In this document: positions 1 to 6,303 of the stretch, one piece after another | How the letters are laid out: each line of letters opens with the position of its first letter | Position numbering within the stretch: the first letter of the stretch is position 1 | DNA from: Planctomycetota bacterium | GTDB lineage: Bacteria; Planctomycetota; UBA1135; UBA2386 | Assembly: GCA_003235605.1 (NCBI GenBank) | Contig: QJVU01000273.1 | Location: 1 to 7,911 of the forward strand | DNA: 7,911 nucleotides | Direction of reading: 5' to 3' | The notes under the pieces: generated by a model | Seen by the model: only the letters and a program-made list of their open reading frames with translations | Told to the model about the DNA's origin: nothing | The model's database searches: none | Program-made: the position numbers and the translations under genes

Positions 1-1
1 G

Positions 2-379
2 ATCGCCATCCGCCAGGACAAGGAGATGCTGCAGCACCTGATGTTCAGCCTGAAGGCCGAGAGGGCTGCGGATGTCAAGAAGTGGATGGAAGACGCGGTA
101 TCAGCGGTCAACACCGGCAACACCAAGAGCTTCAGGAGCTTCCTGAAGGACACCCTCGATAACGAGGACATTGCCCGCGAGGCCATGGGAGAGTCTGGTG
201 GAGGGCGCCGCGATCGTGACGACGGCGAAGGCGGCAGGGGCCGAGACCGCGGCGGTAGAGGCCGTGACCGCGGCGGCAGGGGCCGAGACCGCGGTGGCAG
301 GGGTGAAGGTGGCGAAGGCGACGGCGGCGGTGACGGCGACGGCAGCGGTGGCGGTGGCGACCGCGGCAAGATGGAGTAG
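2..379 (+). CDS. Unidentified protein, C-terminal part, with Arg/Gly/Asp-rich tail
   Basis: The reading frame is open from base 2 to the TAG at 377-379, so the gene begins outside the window; an internal ATG at 26 is probably not the true start because coding continues upstream of it. About 64 residues of charged, probably helical sequence (KEMLQHLMFSLKAERAADVK, then a stretch ending DNEDIAREAMGE) are followed by a low-complexity tail of about 61 residues made of Gly, Arg, Asp and Glu, ending GDRGKME. The tail has three tandem RGRDRGG units, then drops Arg and becomes GGDGDG-like. RGG-type tails are known on RNA-binding proteins such as some helicases and cold-shock-like proteins, but no such domain is visible in this fragment, so an RNA role is only a guess. 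I do not recognise the family. It converges on yggS with no gap between the stop codons. Confidence 0.7.
   Translation: MAIRQDKEMLQHLMFSLKAERAADVKKWMEDAVSAVNTGNTKSFRSFLKDTLDNEDIAREAMGESGGGRRDRDDGEGGRGRDRGGRGRDRGGRGRDRGGRGEGGEGDGGGDGDGSGGGGDRGKME
236..298 (+). repeat. Three 21-bp in-frame tandem repeats encoding RGRDRGG
   Basis: Three consecutive 21-bp units each encode RGRDRGG. The copies differ at synonymous positions (for example ggcggt, ggcggc and ggtggc at the Gly-Gly codons), which suggests selection on the peptide or an old duplication. Purine-rich gg/cg runs continue to about 360 without a clean period. Confidence 0.8.
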
Positions 380-1060
380 CTAGCTGCGGGGCCCGAAAAC
401 GCCCGTTCCCACCCGAACCATCGTTGAGCCCGCGGCGATGGCCGGAGCCAGGTCACCAGTCATGCCCATGCTGAGGATCGGCAGGCCCACGCCTGTCGAC
501 TCCTGCAGGTCCTGACGCAGCCTGGCCACCAGCCGGAAGACCGGCCCGGGATCACCGTGGAGCGGTCCCATTGCCATGATCCCGCGGAGGTCGAGGCTGG
601 GGCAATGTCGTCGCATGTGATCTGCCAGCCCCGCTGCATCCCCCGGCAGACAGCCATGCTTCTGGCCTTCGTCGGTAGCGTTGACTTGCAGCAAGACCGG
701 GAGTCTGCGCGCCGGACCCAGTGCCTTCTGCAGGGCGTCGGCGAGCGCCGCGCGGTCCAAGCTGTGGACCAACTCCAGACCCGGCACGCGCAGCAGTTGA
801 CCTACCTTGTTCGACTGCAGGCTTCCTACCATGTGCCACCGAATGGACAGGTCCGGGAGCTCTCTGGCCTTTCGCACAAGTTCCTGCACACGGTTCTCTC
901 CGAACACCTGGATGCCGAGACTGGAGAGGGCCCGGATCCTGGAGATCGGCTGCTGCTTGCTAACCGGCAGCAGAGCAACCGATGCGGGGTCCCGGCCACA
1001 GGCCTCACACTGACGTGCGATCTCGGCCAGAACCTGGCGCAGACGGTCCTCAAGCTCCAT
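380..1060 (-). CDS. yggS: YggS/PROSC-family pyridoxal phosphate-binding protein
   Basis: This is a 226-residue protein of the YggS/PLPBP family, which binds pyridoxal 5'-phosphate in a single TIM barrel and keeps vitamin B6 and amino-acid pools balanced; no catalytic reaction is established for the family. The PLP-binding lysine is Lys35 in LLPVSKQQ. Other hallmarks are FGENRVQE (53-60), WHMVGSLQSNK (75-85), the VNATDEGQKHG strand (126-136), and the C-terminal phosphate-binding segment SMGMTGDLAPAIAAGSTMVR (197-216) followed by VGTGVFGPR. Length is normal for the family. The ATG start fits the usual N-terminus, although no strong ribosome binding site precedes it. It is the last gene of the prfB-purH set, 21 bp after the preceding stop, and its TAG abuts the stop of the convergent gene to its left. 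The family assignment is secure. Confidence 0.95.
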   Translation of the reverse strand: MELEDRLRQVLAEIARQCEACGRDPASVALLPVSKQQPISRIRALSSLGIQVFGENRVQELVRKARELPDLSIRWHMVGSLQSNKVGQLLRVPGLELVHSLDRAALADALQKALGPARRLPVLLQVNATDEGQKHGCLPGDAAGLADHMRRHCPSLDLRGIMAMGPLHGDPGPVFRLVARLRQDLQESTGVGLPILSMGMTGDLAPAIAAGSTMVRVGTGVFGPRS

Positions 1061-1081
1061 GGTTCGCTACCAACGGATGGC

Positions 1082-1435
1082 TCACTCCCAGTGGGCGGTC
1101 AGGGGTCCCGGAAACAACATCCTGGCCCGACGAATCACCACGTCCCGACCATCGAAACGATAGTTGGAGAGAAGTGCGTCGTAGGCATCGTAGTCGTCCA
1201 CCAGCCGTACCCAGGCCTGCAGCGCCTCGGAGGCACGTGGATCACCCGCGTGTCTTTCCCCGAGGTGGACGCAAACCCGGCTCATGAAGCGATGAGTCTC
1301 TTTGAGGAACAACGTGTCGTCGCACTCCTCCGGATCCAAGCCAAGGCCTACGAGCAACTCTCCCCGATAGCTCTCGGCAAGGTCCCCCATGGACTCGCCA
1401 AGCAGGACCCGATCGACCGCCTCCTCGACCTTCAC
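1082..1435 (-). CDS. Hypothetical protein, 117 aa, between purH and yggS
   Basis: I do not recognise this protein. It starts with GTG four bases after the purH stop and ends 21 bp before yggS, so the tight spacing supports a real gene translated with purH. The sequence is acidic and mostly helical (VEEAVDRVLLGESMGDLAES, LKETHRFMSRVCVHLGERH, SEALQAWVRLVDDYDAYDAL) with a short C-terminal segment DGRDVVIRRARMLFPGPL. There is no signal peptide, membrane segment or obvious metal motif; a single Cys-Asp pair and one late Cys are not arranged as a binding site. An alternative ATG lies at 1390-1388 (residue 16), but the residues before it look like part of the same helix, so GTG is preferred. No clear Shine-Dalgarno sequence is seen for either start, which fits translational coupling. 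Opposite-strand frames here look less protein-like. Confidence 0.75.
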   Translation of the reverse strand: MKVEEAVDRVLLGESMGDLAESYRGELLVGLGLDPEECDDTLFLKETHRFMSRVCVHLGERHAGDPRASEALQAWVRLVDDYDAYDALLSNYRFDGRDVVIRRARMLFPGPLTAHWE

Positions 1436-1439
1436 CAGG

Positions 1440-3047
1440 TCAGTGACAAAAATGTCGGGTGCCGGTAAACATCATGGCCATGCCGGCCTTGTCGGCAGCC
1501 GCGACAACCTCGTTGTCGCGCTTGCTGCCACCGGGTTGGATTGCGGCGATGACACCGGCAGCGATGGCAGCCTCAACGCCGTCTGCAAATGGGAAGAAGG
1601 CGTCCGACGCCAGGACGGCACCCCTGGCGCGGTCACCGGCCTTTTCGATCGCGATCCTGACAGCGTCAACGCGACTCATCTGGCCTGCGCCCACGCCCAC
1701 CGTGTGACAGGCTCGAACACCGTCGCTCCGGGCCAATACAATGGCGTTGCTCCGGACGTGTTTGCACACGCGCATGGCAAACAGCAGAGCGTCGGTCTCG
1801 ACAGCCGTGGGTTGTCGCCTGGTCACGATCCGGGAATCACCGTCATCCAACAGGAAACCCGGTTGGTAAGTCTGGGCCAGAAAACCACCAGACACCTGGC
1901 GAATCCAGACCTGCCCGTTGCGAGAGCACCTGCCACCCAACGACACCACCCTCACACTTTTGCCCCATGGGGCCTGGCCCAGGATCTCGAGGGCTGCCGG
2001 CTCCACGCGCGGTGCCAGGATCGCCTCGAGGAAAGAGCTGTTTGATGCCATCACTTGCGCCGCCTCGGCATCGAGATCCCGATTGACGGCCACGATACCG
2101 CCGAAGGCGCTGAGCGGGTCTGCCTCGAGGGCCGCCACGAATGCCGCCGCAAGATCCCCCGCGATGGCGGCACCGCAGGGGTTGTTGTGCTTGATGAGGG
2201 CGCAGCAGGTCTCGTCGAATTCAAAAACGAGCTGTAGCCCAGCGTCCAGATCCAGGATGTTGTTGTAGGAGAGCTCTTTCCCGCTCAATTGCTGAGCGGC
2301 GGCCAGACTTGGTGTCTCGGCGTCAGGGTCTTTGAAGAAAGCCGCCTGCTGGTGCGGGTTCTCGCCGTATCTGAGATCCTGGACCTTCTCGCCGATCAGG
2401 CCCAAGCACTCGCCAAAACGCACGCTTCCACGCTGTTGCGCCATCTCCTCTGCGAACCAGTTCGAGATCGCCGTGTCATAGGAAGCGGTGTGGGAGAAGG
2501 CCTTGCCAGCCAACTCCCGCCGCAGAAGGCGCATGGCTTCCGGATCCTCCTCGCGCAGGGTCCTCAGGACCCGGCCGTAGTCGGCGGGGTCCACGACCAC
2601 GAACACGTGGTCGTGGTTCTTCGCAGCACTGCGCAGGAGCGCAGGCCCGCCGATGTCGATGTTCTCGACGATGTCTGCCCGCAGCGAACCTGGCTTGCGG
2701 ACGACCTCACGGAACGGATAGAGGTTGACAACGACCACGTCGACGGCGGCAATGCCATGCTTCTGCAGTGTGGCCATGTCGTCGCCCCGATCGCGGCGCG
2801 CCAGGATGCCCCCGTGCACCTTGGGATGCAGGGTCTTCACGCGGCCAGCCATCATCTCCGGAAACCCGGTGTATCGGGCCACCTCGGTGGCAGCGACGCC
2901 GCCATCTCGAATGGACTTGAAGGTGCCGCCGGTGGAAAGCACCGCGAAGCCCAGTTCCACGAGCCCTTTGGCCAGATCGACCACGCCGGCCTTGTCGGTG
3001 ACCGAGATCAGCGCACAGCGGCCCATGTGATCATGCGTGTCCATCAT
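1440..3047 (-). CDS. purH: Bifunctional AICAR formyltransferase / IMP cyclohydrolase PurH
   Basis: PurH carries out the last two steps of de novo IMP synthesis in the cytoplasm: formyl transfer from 10-formyltetrahydrofolate to AICAR, then ring closure to IMP. The 535 residues match the two-domain family. The N-terminal cyclohydrolase domain (about 8-160) shows [15 protein letters not shown] (38-42), [18 protein letters not shown] (68-85), NLYPF (109-113) and [16 protein letters not shown] (129-144). The formyltransferase domain follows with RYGENPHQ (226-233), the catalytic pair Lys286-His287 in [19 protein letters not shown] (310-320), SNAIV (433-437), [10 protein letters not shown] (453-462), [10 protein letters not shown] (481-490) and [12 protein letters not shown] (503-514); the terminal RHFCH keeps the conserved final His. 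Both active sites look intact. The ATG start overlaps the prfB stop as ATGA, indicating coupled translation. An adjacent second ATG and Met8 are alternatives, but the overlap favours the first. Confidence 0.97.
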   Translation of the reverse strand: MMDTHDHMGRCALISVTDKAGVVDLAKGLVELGFAVLSTGGTFKSIRDGGVAATEVARYTGFPEMMAGRVKTLHPKVHGGILARRDRGDDMATLQKHGIAAVDVVVVNLYPFREVVRKPGSLRADIVENIDIGGPALLRSAAKNHDHVFVVVDPADYGRVLRTLREEDPEAMRLLRRELAGKAFSHTASYDTAISNWFAEEMAQQRGSVRFGECLGLIGEKVQDLRYGENPHQQAAFFKDPDAETPSLAAAQQLSGKELSYNNILDLDAGLQLVFEFDETCCALIKHNNPCGAAIAGDLAAAFVAALEADPLSAFGGIVAVNRDLDAEAAQVMASNSSFLEAILAPRVEPAALEILGQAPWGKSVRVVSLGGRCSRNGQVWIRQVSGGFLAQTYQPGFLLDDGDSRIVTRRQPTAVETDALLFAMRVCKHVRSNAIVLARSDGVRACHTVGVGAGQMSRVDAVRIAIEKAGDRARGAVLASDAFFPFADGVEAAIAAGVIAAIQPGGSKRDNEVVAAADKAGMAMMFTGTRHFCH

Positions 3048-4172
3048 CTCGGTCTCGAGGATCGCACCCCGGGCTTCGACTTGACCCCCTTCAGGTAGGC
3101 CTCGATGAACCGATCGATGTCACCGCCGAGCACGGCTTCGACGTTGGAAGTTTCAACGCCGGTACGCAGGTCCTTGACCATCTGATAGGGCTGTAGCACG
3201 TAGGATCGGATCTGGTTCCCCCAGCTGATCGAGCCACGGTCACCATAGAACTCAGCGAGGTGCTGCTCGCGCTTGGCCTCCTCGAGCTGGTACAGCTTGC
3301 TGCGCAACGTCCTCATGGCTTGCGCTTTGTTCTTGTGCTGACTTCGCTCGTTCTGACAGGACACGACGATGCCGGTGGGAAGATGGGTCATGCGGACCGC
3401 GGAATCGGTCTTGTTCACATGCTGCCCGCCGGCGCCGCTAGCTCGGTAGGTATCGATACGCAGGTCCTTTTCCAGGATCTCGATATCGATTTGGTCGTCC
3501 AGCTCGGGTACCACCTCCACTGAGGCAAAAGACGTCTGCCGGCGTGCGTTCTGATCGAAAGGGGAGATCCGCACCAGGCGATGCACCCCCTGTTCAGCCT
3601 TCAAACGACCATAGGCATAGGGCCCTACGACGCGGACCGTCGCATTGCGGATTCCGGCTTCCTCGGCAGTCTGGAAGTCCTCCTGCACGACCTCGAAACC
3701 ATGGTCCTCTGCCCACCTGACGTACATCTTGAGCAGCATCTGCGCCCAGTCAGAGGCATCGATGCCACCAGCCCCCGCCTGCAAGGTCACCAGGGCATTG
3801 GCCTCGTCGTGCTCGCCTCCCAGCATCAGCTGAAACTCCAGCTGCTCGACGATCTGGTGGATATTCTCCCCCAGGCTGACGAGGTCGTTCTCGACTGCCT
3901 CGGGCTCGTCCACTCCCAGCTCGAGCATCACGTCGGCATCATCCAGAAGTTGCAGGGCCCGAGTCAGGGGCTCGACCACCGCCCCGCACTTCTTCTTCTC
4001 GATGACTGTGTTCCCGGCCTTCTCCTGATTCCGCCAGAAGCCGGGCTCGCTCATCAGGGCCTCGATCTCCTGGAGCTTCTCGCGCTTCGACTCGAAGTCA
4101 AAGGCTCTCCTTCAGCTGCTGCACACGGGATCGGGCCTGCCGAAGGGACTCTCTGTGATCGTTCAAAGACAT
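3044..4172 (-). CDS. prfB: Peptide chain release factor 2, with +1 programmed frameshift
   Basis: RF2 recognises UAA and UGA stop codons and triggers release of the finished peptide from the ribosome. The gene is in two frames: ATG at 4172 gives 24 codons (MSLNDHRESL...QLKESL) to a TGA at 4100-4098; skipping the T at 4100 continues as DFESKREKL... for a total of 375 residues, close to the E. coli length. In the joined protein the stop-codon-reading tripeptide SPF is at 203-205 and the GGQ hydrolysis motif (ASGAGGQHVNKT) is at about 248-250, nearly the E. coli positions. SPF rather than PxT identifies RF2, not RF1. The N-terminal part is a helical coiled-coil domain. The ATG at 4172 is supported by the RF2-like leader peptide it opens; upstream residues in the same frame are not RF2-like, and the ribosome binding site is weak. 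The stop overlaps purH by 4 bp. The two frames are a regulated, not broken, gene. Confidence 0.96.
4097..4112 (-). promoter_or_regulatory. prfB +1 programmed frameshift site
   Basis: On the - strand the bases read AAGGAG-AGC-CTT-TGA-C. AAGGAG is a Shine-Dalgarno-like stimulator; it lies three bases before the slippery CTT, the same spacing as AGGGGG-TAT-CTT-TGA-C in E. coli prfB. The TGA is the in-frame stop that RF2 itself reads: when RF2 is scarce the ribosome pauses and slips one base forward to GAC, completing RF2. All three known elements (internal SD, CTT slip codon, TGAC) are present, so autoregulation is expected by homology. Confidence 0.95.
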
Positions 4173-4179
4173 CGCATCC

Positions 4180-4185
4180 AATCTA
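4180..4185 (-). promoter_or_regulatory. Possible extended -10 element for prfB
   Basis: The - strand reads TGC-TAGATT, an extended -10 form (TGn followed by 4 of 6 matches to TATAAT), ending 7 bases before the prfB ATG. No good -35 is seen about 17 bp upstream. If it is used, the prfB message would have almost no leader, which would also fit the weak ribosome binding site. This is only a sequence match. Confidence 0.2.
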
Positions 4186-4254
4186 GCATGGGGGGGGAGC
4201 GTCTTCCAGACGTTCGCACACCTGGAAACACGCTGACAGTGCAGGTAGAGGGCC

Positions 4255-4322
4255 AAGAAAAGAAGCCGCGACGGGCACTGCAGGCAAAGGATCGAAGTCG
4301 GCGAATCAAGGCCCGTCGCGGC
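4255..4322 (-). terminator. Terminator-like hairpin upstream of prfB
   Basis: On the - strand GCCGCGACGGGC (4322-4311) pairs perfectly over 12 bp with GCCCGTCGCGGC (4276-4265), followed at once by the T-rich tract TTCTTTTCTT (4264-4255). The 34-base loop is long for a simple terminator, but it can form an inner 5-bp stem (GATtCG with CGATC). It sits 82 bases before the prfB start, so it could end transcription from the upstream regulator gene or act as an attenuator in a prfB leader. The sequence cannot distinguish these. Confidence 0.55.
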
Positions 4323-4338
4323 CTGGTGTTTCTCGGTC

Positions 4339-4364
4339 GTCGTCGCGCCAGGGGGCGCCACGAC
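4339..4364. other. Hairpin next to the terminator-like stem
   Basis: GTCGT-C-GCGCC (4339-4349) pairs with GGCGC-C-ACGAC (4354-4364) around a 4-base loop: ten pairs and one C-C mismatch on the + strand (G-G on the - strand). It is 16 bp upstream, in - strand terms, of the terminator-like stem, so the two could form one structured RNA segment. Confidence 0.45.
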
Positions 4365-4720
4365 AAACCGATTCTCGGAACCGCCCGGCGATGATTGAGA
4401 GCGGCAGGAGCCGTGCTCTTGGACAGTCCCTGAGGCTCCGCGCCCTCCCATGGGGGAGTTCTTGGAAAGCCCGCCCAAGAAAAAAAATGGCCTGTTGCGC
4501 GCATCGCGGAACCGCTGCTCGGAGACCCGACGCCTCGCCACCGATGAAAGGGCCATGACGTCAGGGAATGCGAGATCCTCAGAAGTCCCTCCCCGAGCCC
4601 AGGTGTGCTCCCACAAGGTGTTCGCGAGATCGACACTCCCCACCGCGACAACCGCCCACGGTGCAGGTCCGCAACCCAGCCGGGCGCAACGGGAGGCACA
4701 CCCGGTCTACCGCAATCGCC

Positions 4721-5149
4721 TTACTTGAGAGCGTTGTACGGGCCGTGGCCGTTTCCGGTCCCGTTGCGCCGGTGGAAGACCGCGGCAGAGGCTCCGTAGG
4801 CCTTGAGCTTGTTGTAGAGGGTCTTGGTGTCGATCCCGAGGATACGGGCGGCTCGCGTCTTGTTGCCGCCCGTGGAAGCCAACACCCGCAGGATGTGTCG
4901 TTTCTCGATCTCCGCGAGCGGCGTGCGCAGGATCTCGCCAGCCGGATCGGCCTCCGTGATCAGGTTGCGCATGGCCCTGGAGTCTTCCAGGAGAACGATA
5001 TCGAAGTCGGCGCCTTCGATCTTGCCGCGCAACTCCTCAACGCTGTGGCACGTCGTGGTGATGCAGCCCCAGCCAGCGGTGGAGCTTTGAAGGGCGGCGG
5101 CGGAGGGGTCGGCGGGCGAGAAGAGCAGCAGTCGTTTGCCAATGGACAT
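4721..5149 (-). CDS. Short regulator: receiver-like N-terminus with Fis-family helix-turn-helix
   Basis: This is a 142-residue predicted DNA-binding protein. Residues about 78-119 (PLAEIEKRHILRVL, then STGGNKTRAARILGIDTKTL, YNKLKAYG) match the Fis-type helix-turn-helix found at the C-terminus of NtrC-class regulators. The first 57 residues look like the beginning of a receiver domain: a first strand KRLLLFSP, a helix near HSVEELRGKIEGA, and a third strand FDIVLLED where the phosphorylated Asp would normally lie. The acidic DD pair after strand one is missing and there is no room for the rest of the receiver or for an AAA+ domain. The tail is Gly/Asn-rich (NGTGNGHGPYNALK). The start is ATG 5149, preceded by AGGGA (5163-5159) with a 9-base spacer; an open frame further upstream to 5338 lacks protein character. 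It probably binds DNA without sigma-54 activation; its targets are unknown. Confidence 0.85.
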   Translation of the reverse strand: MSIGKRLLLFSPADPSAAALQSSTAGWGCITTTCHSVEELRGKIEGADFDIVLLEDSRAMRNLITEADPAGEILRTPLAEIEKRHILRVLASTGGNKTRAARILGIDTKTLYNKLKAYGASAAVFHRRNGTGNGHGPYNALK

Positions 5150-5158
5150 TCTGGTGTT

Positions 5159-5163
5159 TCCCT
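5159..5163 (-). promoter_or_regulatory. Ribosome binding site that sets the regulator start
   Basis: AGGGA on the - strand lies 9 bases before ATG 5149. It is the clearest Shine-Dalgarno sequence at any gene start in the window and supports starting the regulator at the receiver-like MSIGKRLLLF rather than at an upstream ATG. Confidence 0.6.
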
Positions 5164-5231
5164 GAGCAAAGACCAGGGGGCAGTTGGGACTCACGCATCC
5201 GCTGATTACGCGCCAGCCTCGGTGGGTTGCG

Positions 5232-5277
5232 CGTTTTTCCCGTTTTTGTCCCAACGGCGATCCGTGCGCTTGCGCAC
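5232..5277. promoter_or_regulatory. Phased T-tracts and a 14-bp palindrome upstream of the regulator
   Basis: Two CGTTTTT tracts (5232-5238 and 5241-5247) are spaced 9 bp apart, near one helical turn, in otherwise GC-rich DNA; such A/T tracts can bend DNA or act as promoter upstream elements. Nearby, GTGCGCTTGCGCAC (5264-5277) is a palindrome apart from its central two bases and could be an operator half-site pair or a small hairpin. A separate perfect palindrome, GCACCGGTGC, is at 5314-5323. The 210-bp gap between the DUF4097 gene and the regulator therefore probably carries the regulator's promoter, though I cannot identify a clear -35/-10 pair. Confidence 0.3.
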
Positions 5278-5359
5278 CCCAAGTTCCTTGGTGCCACTCA
5301 CGCCGCCTCGAAAGCACCGGTGCGGTGGCAAGGTCCAAAGCGCTGGCCTCATGCGGGGT

Positions 5360-6274
5360 TCAGCGCTGTACGAGCACCGACACCGTGCCCTGGGCGGACT
5401 CGACATGGAGCAGCGGTCCACCGCCACGGACCTCGCCGTGCATCTGCTGTCCCTCCTTTCCAAGGGAGACGCGTGGCAGCGCGAAATCGCTCACGATGCC
5501 GCCACCCGCCAGGCTCCGCGCATCCAGGTCGAAAGCGGCGTCGGGAGGCACTGTGCACTTGACGTCTCCGGCAAGGGTCCGGAGCCTGGCTGGGGCCGGC
5601 ACCTCCGACAGCAGCACGAGCACCCTGCCGCTGCGGGTCAGGATGTCGAGAGCACCACGGTGTTGGTCAACGACGACATCCCCCCTCCCGACCCGAACGT
5701 TCGCGTCCCCAGTCACGACCTTGAGGTGCACGGTACCACCGTCCGTGTGCACGGTGACCGGCGCGCTGAGGTATTCGATCGTGACGTTGCCGAGGTCACA
5801 GTCGATGCGCACCGGCATCCGAGGCGGCACCTCGAGCCGTACATGGACCTCCCGCATTCCCCGAAGCCCCTTCCGCACCTTCTGGCCACCATCCTTGGTG
5901 GGAGATGCATGATCGACTTCCAGCCCCGCAGGAAGCGGCGGTGTGCTCAGCAGGAACTCCCCCTTCCCCTGGTCCCAGGTCCTCCCCAGGGTCAGGTCCT
6001 GCGCTCGAAGCACCTGGAGAGCTTCCTCGTCCTGGGCTGCCCGCAGCGTCCTGGCCCGAAACGCGACATGTCCTGGCCTGCCCACTACCACCCGGACATT
6101 GCCCGTTTGGATGCGCACCGCCACGACCTTGGTGTCAGCCGGCAGGGCGAACCCCCCCTCGCGCTGTTCCCGATAGCGATAGTGGCTGCCCGGGAGGAGC
6201 CACACGATCACGACTACCAGAACCGGCACGAAGATCAGCAGGGGAATCCGCGAGCTATGCCTGGTCTCGGTCAT
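5360..6274 (-). CDS. Single-pass membrane protein with DUF4097 beta-repeat domain
   Basis: The 304-residue product begins MTETRHSSR, followed by a hydrophobic segment (about 10-28, IPLLIFVPVLVVVIVWLLP) and then a long beta-rich region with no further membrane segment, so most of it should lie outside the cytoplasmic membrane. Residues about 145-304 show the repeated short strand-turn pattern of DUF4097 (putative adhesin-like) domains: DLGNVTIEYLSAPVTVHTDG, VVTGDANVRVGRGDVVVDQH, RSGRVLVLL, TLAGDVKCTVP, and the closing HVESAQGTVSVLVQR. The family is widespread in bacteria, folds as a right-handed beta structure, and has no agreed function. The start at 6274 was chosen because residues encoded further upstream are Arg-rich and overlap the divergent gene; the ribosome binding site is weak. 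It lies 29 bp from the divergent zinc-ribbon protein and 210 bp upstream of the Fis-type regulator on the same strand, suggesting a shared locus. Confidence 0.85.
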   Translation of the reverse strand: MTETRHSSRIPLLIFVPVLVVVIVWLLPGSHYRYREQREGGFALPADTKVVAVRIQTGNVRVVVGRPGHVAFRARTLRAAQDEEALQVLRAQDLTLGRTWDQGKGEFLLSTPPLPAGLEVDHASPTKDGGQKVRKGLRGMREVHVRLEVPPRMPVRIDCDLGNVTIEYLSAPVTVHTDGGTVHLKVVTGDANVRVGRGDVVVDQHRGALDILTRSGRVLVLLSEVPAPARLRTLAGDVKCTVPPDAAFDLDARSLAGGGIVSDFALPRVSLGKEGQQMHGEVRGGGPLLHVESAQGTVSVLVQR

Positions 6275-6303
6275 CTGGGGTCGAGCGAATCGTATATCCT
6301 TGG
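6275..6303. promoter_or_regulatory. 29-bp divergent start region with overlapping -10-like motifs
   Basis: The starts of the leftward DUF4097 gene and the rightward zinc-ribbon gene are separated by only 29 bp. The core cgtatatcc reads TATACG on the - strand (6296-6291) and TATATC on the + strand (6293-6298), so a single AT-rich site could serve as the -10 of both directions. Symmetric, shared -10 elements are known in bidirectional bacterial promoters. No good -35 is visible on either side, and -35 boxes would have to lie inside the opposite coding sequences. If used rightwards, the message would be nearly leaderless. Confidence 0.3.

Larger units (their letters stand above)
4173..4720. other. 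548-bp stretch with no convincing gene
   Basis: This lies between the Fis-type regulator and prfB, both on the - strand. Frames that stay open on the - strand give Arg/Ser/Pro-rich sequence with no recognisable domain, and I see no tRNA, tmRNA, RNase P or SRP RNA signature. It contains a strong terminator-like stem (4255-4322), a second hairpin (4339-4364), an 8-bp G run at 4190-4197, a TTCTTGG/CCAAGAA inverted repeat (4459-4465 and 4475-4481), and an A8 run on the + strand (4480-4487). A loosely closed ATGGCC/GGCCAT pair (4487-4492 and 4551-4556) precedes the matching T run on the - strand. The prfB promoter must lie here or further upstream. Confidence 0.6.

Noticed and set aside
236..298. 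CRISPR-like or mobile direct repeats
   Set aside because: The units are contiguous 21-bp in-frame repeats without spacers and simply encode RGRDRGG.
557..1468. 303-codon open frame on the + strand over yggS and the 117-aa gene
   Set aside because: It is antisense to the clear YggS protein and shows no recognisable motif.
2289..3098. 269-codon open frame on the + strand over purH
   Set aside because: It is antisense to conserved PurH sequence and has no domain signal of its own.
3044..4172. prfB as a frameshifted pseudogene
   Set aside because: The frame change is exactly at CTT-TGA-C with a correctly spaced SD element, which is the conserved programmed frameshift, and all RF2 motifs are intact.
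4098..4643. Longer prfB N-terminal extension in the frame ending at the internal TGA
   Set aside because: Only the last 24 residues, from ATG 4172, resemble an RF2 leader; the upstream part is not protein-like and runs through strong hairpins.
5279..5296. Sigma-54-like promoter (TGGCAC...TTGG on the - strand)
   Set aside because: The spacing between the two blocks is several bases too long and the -12 GC is missing.
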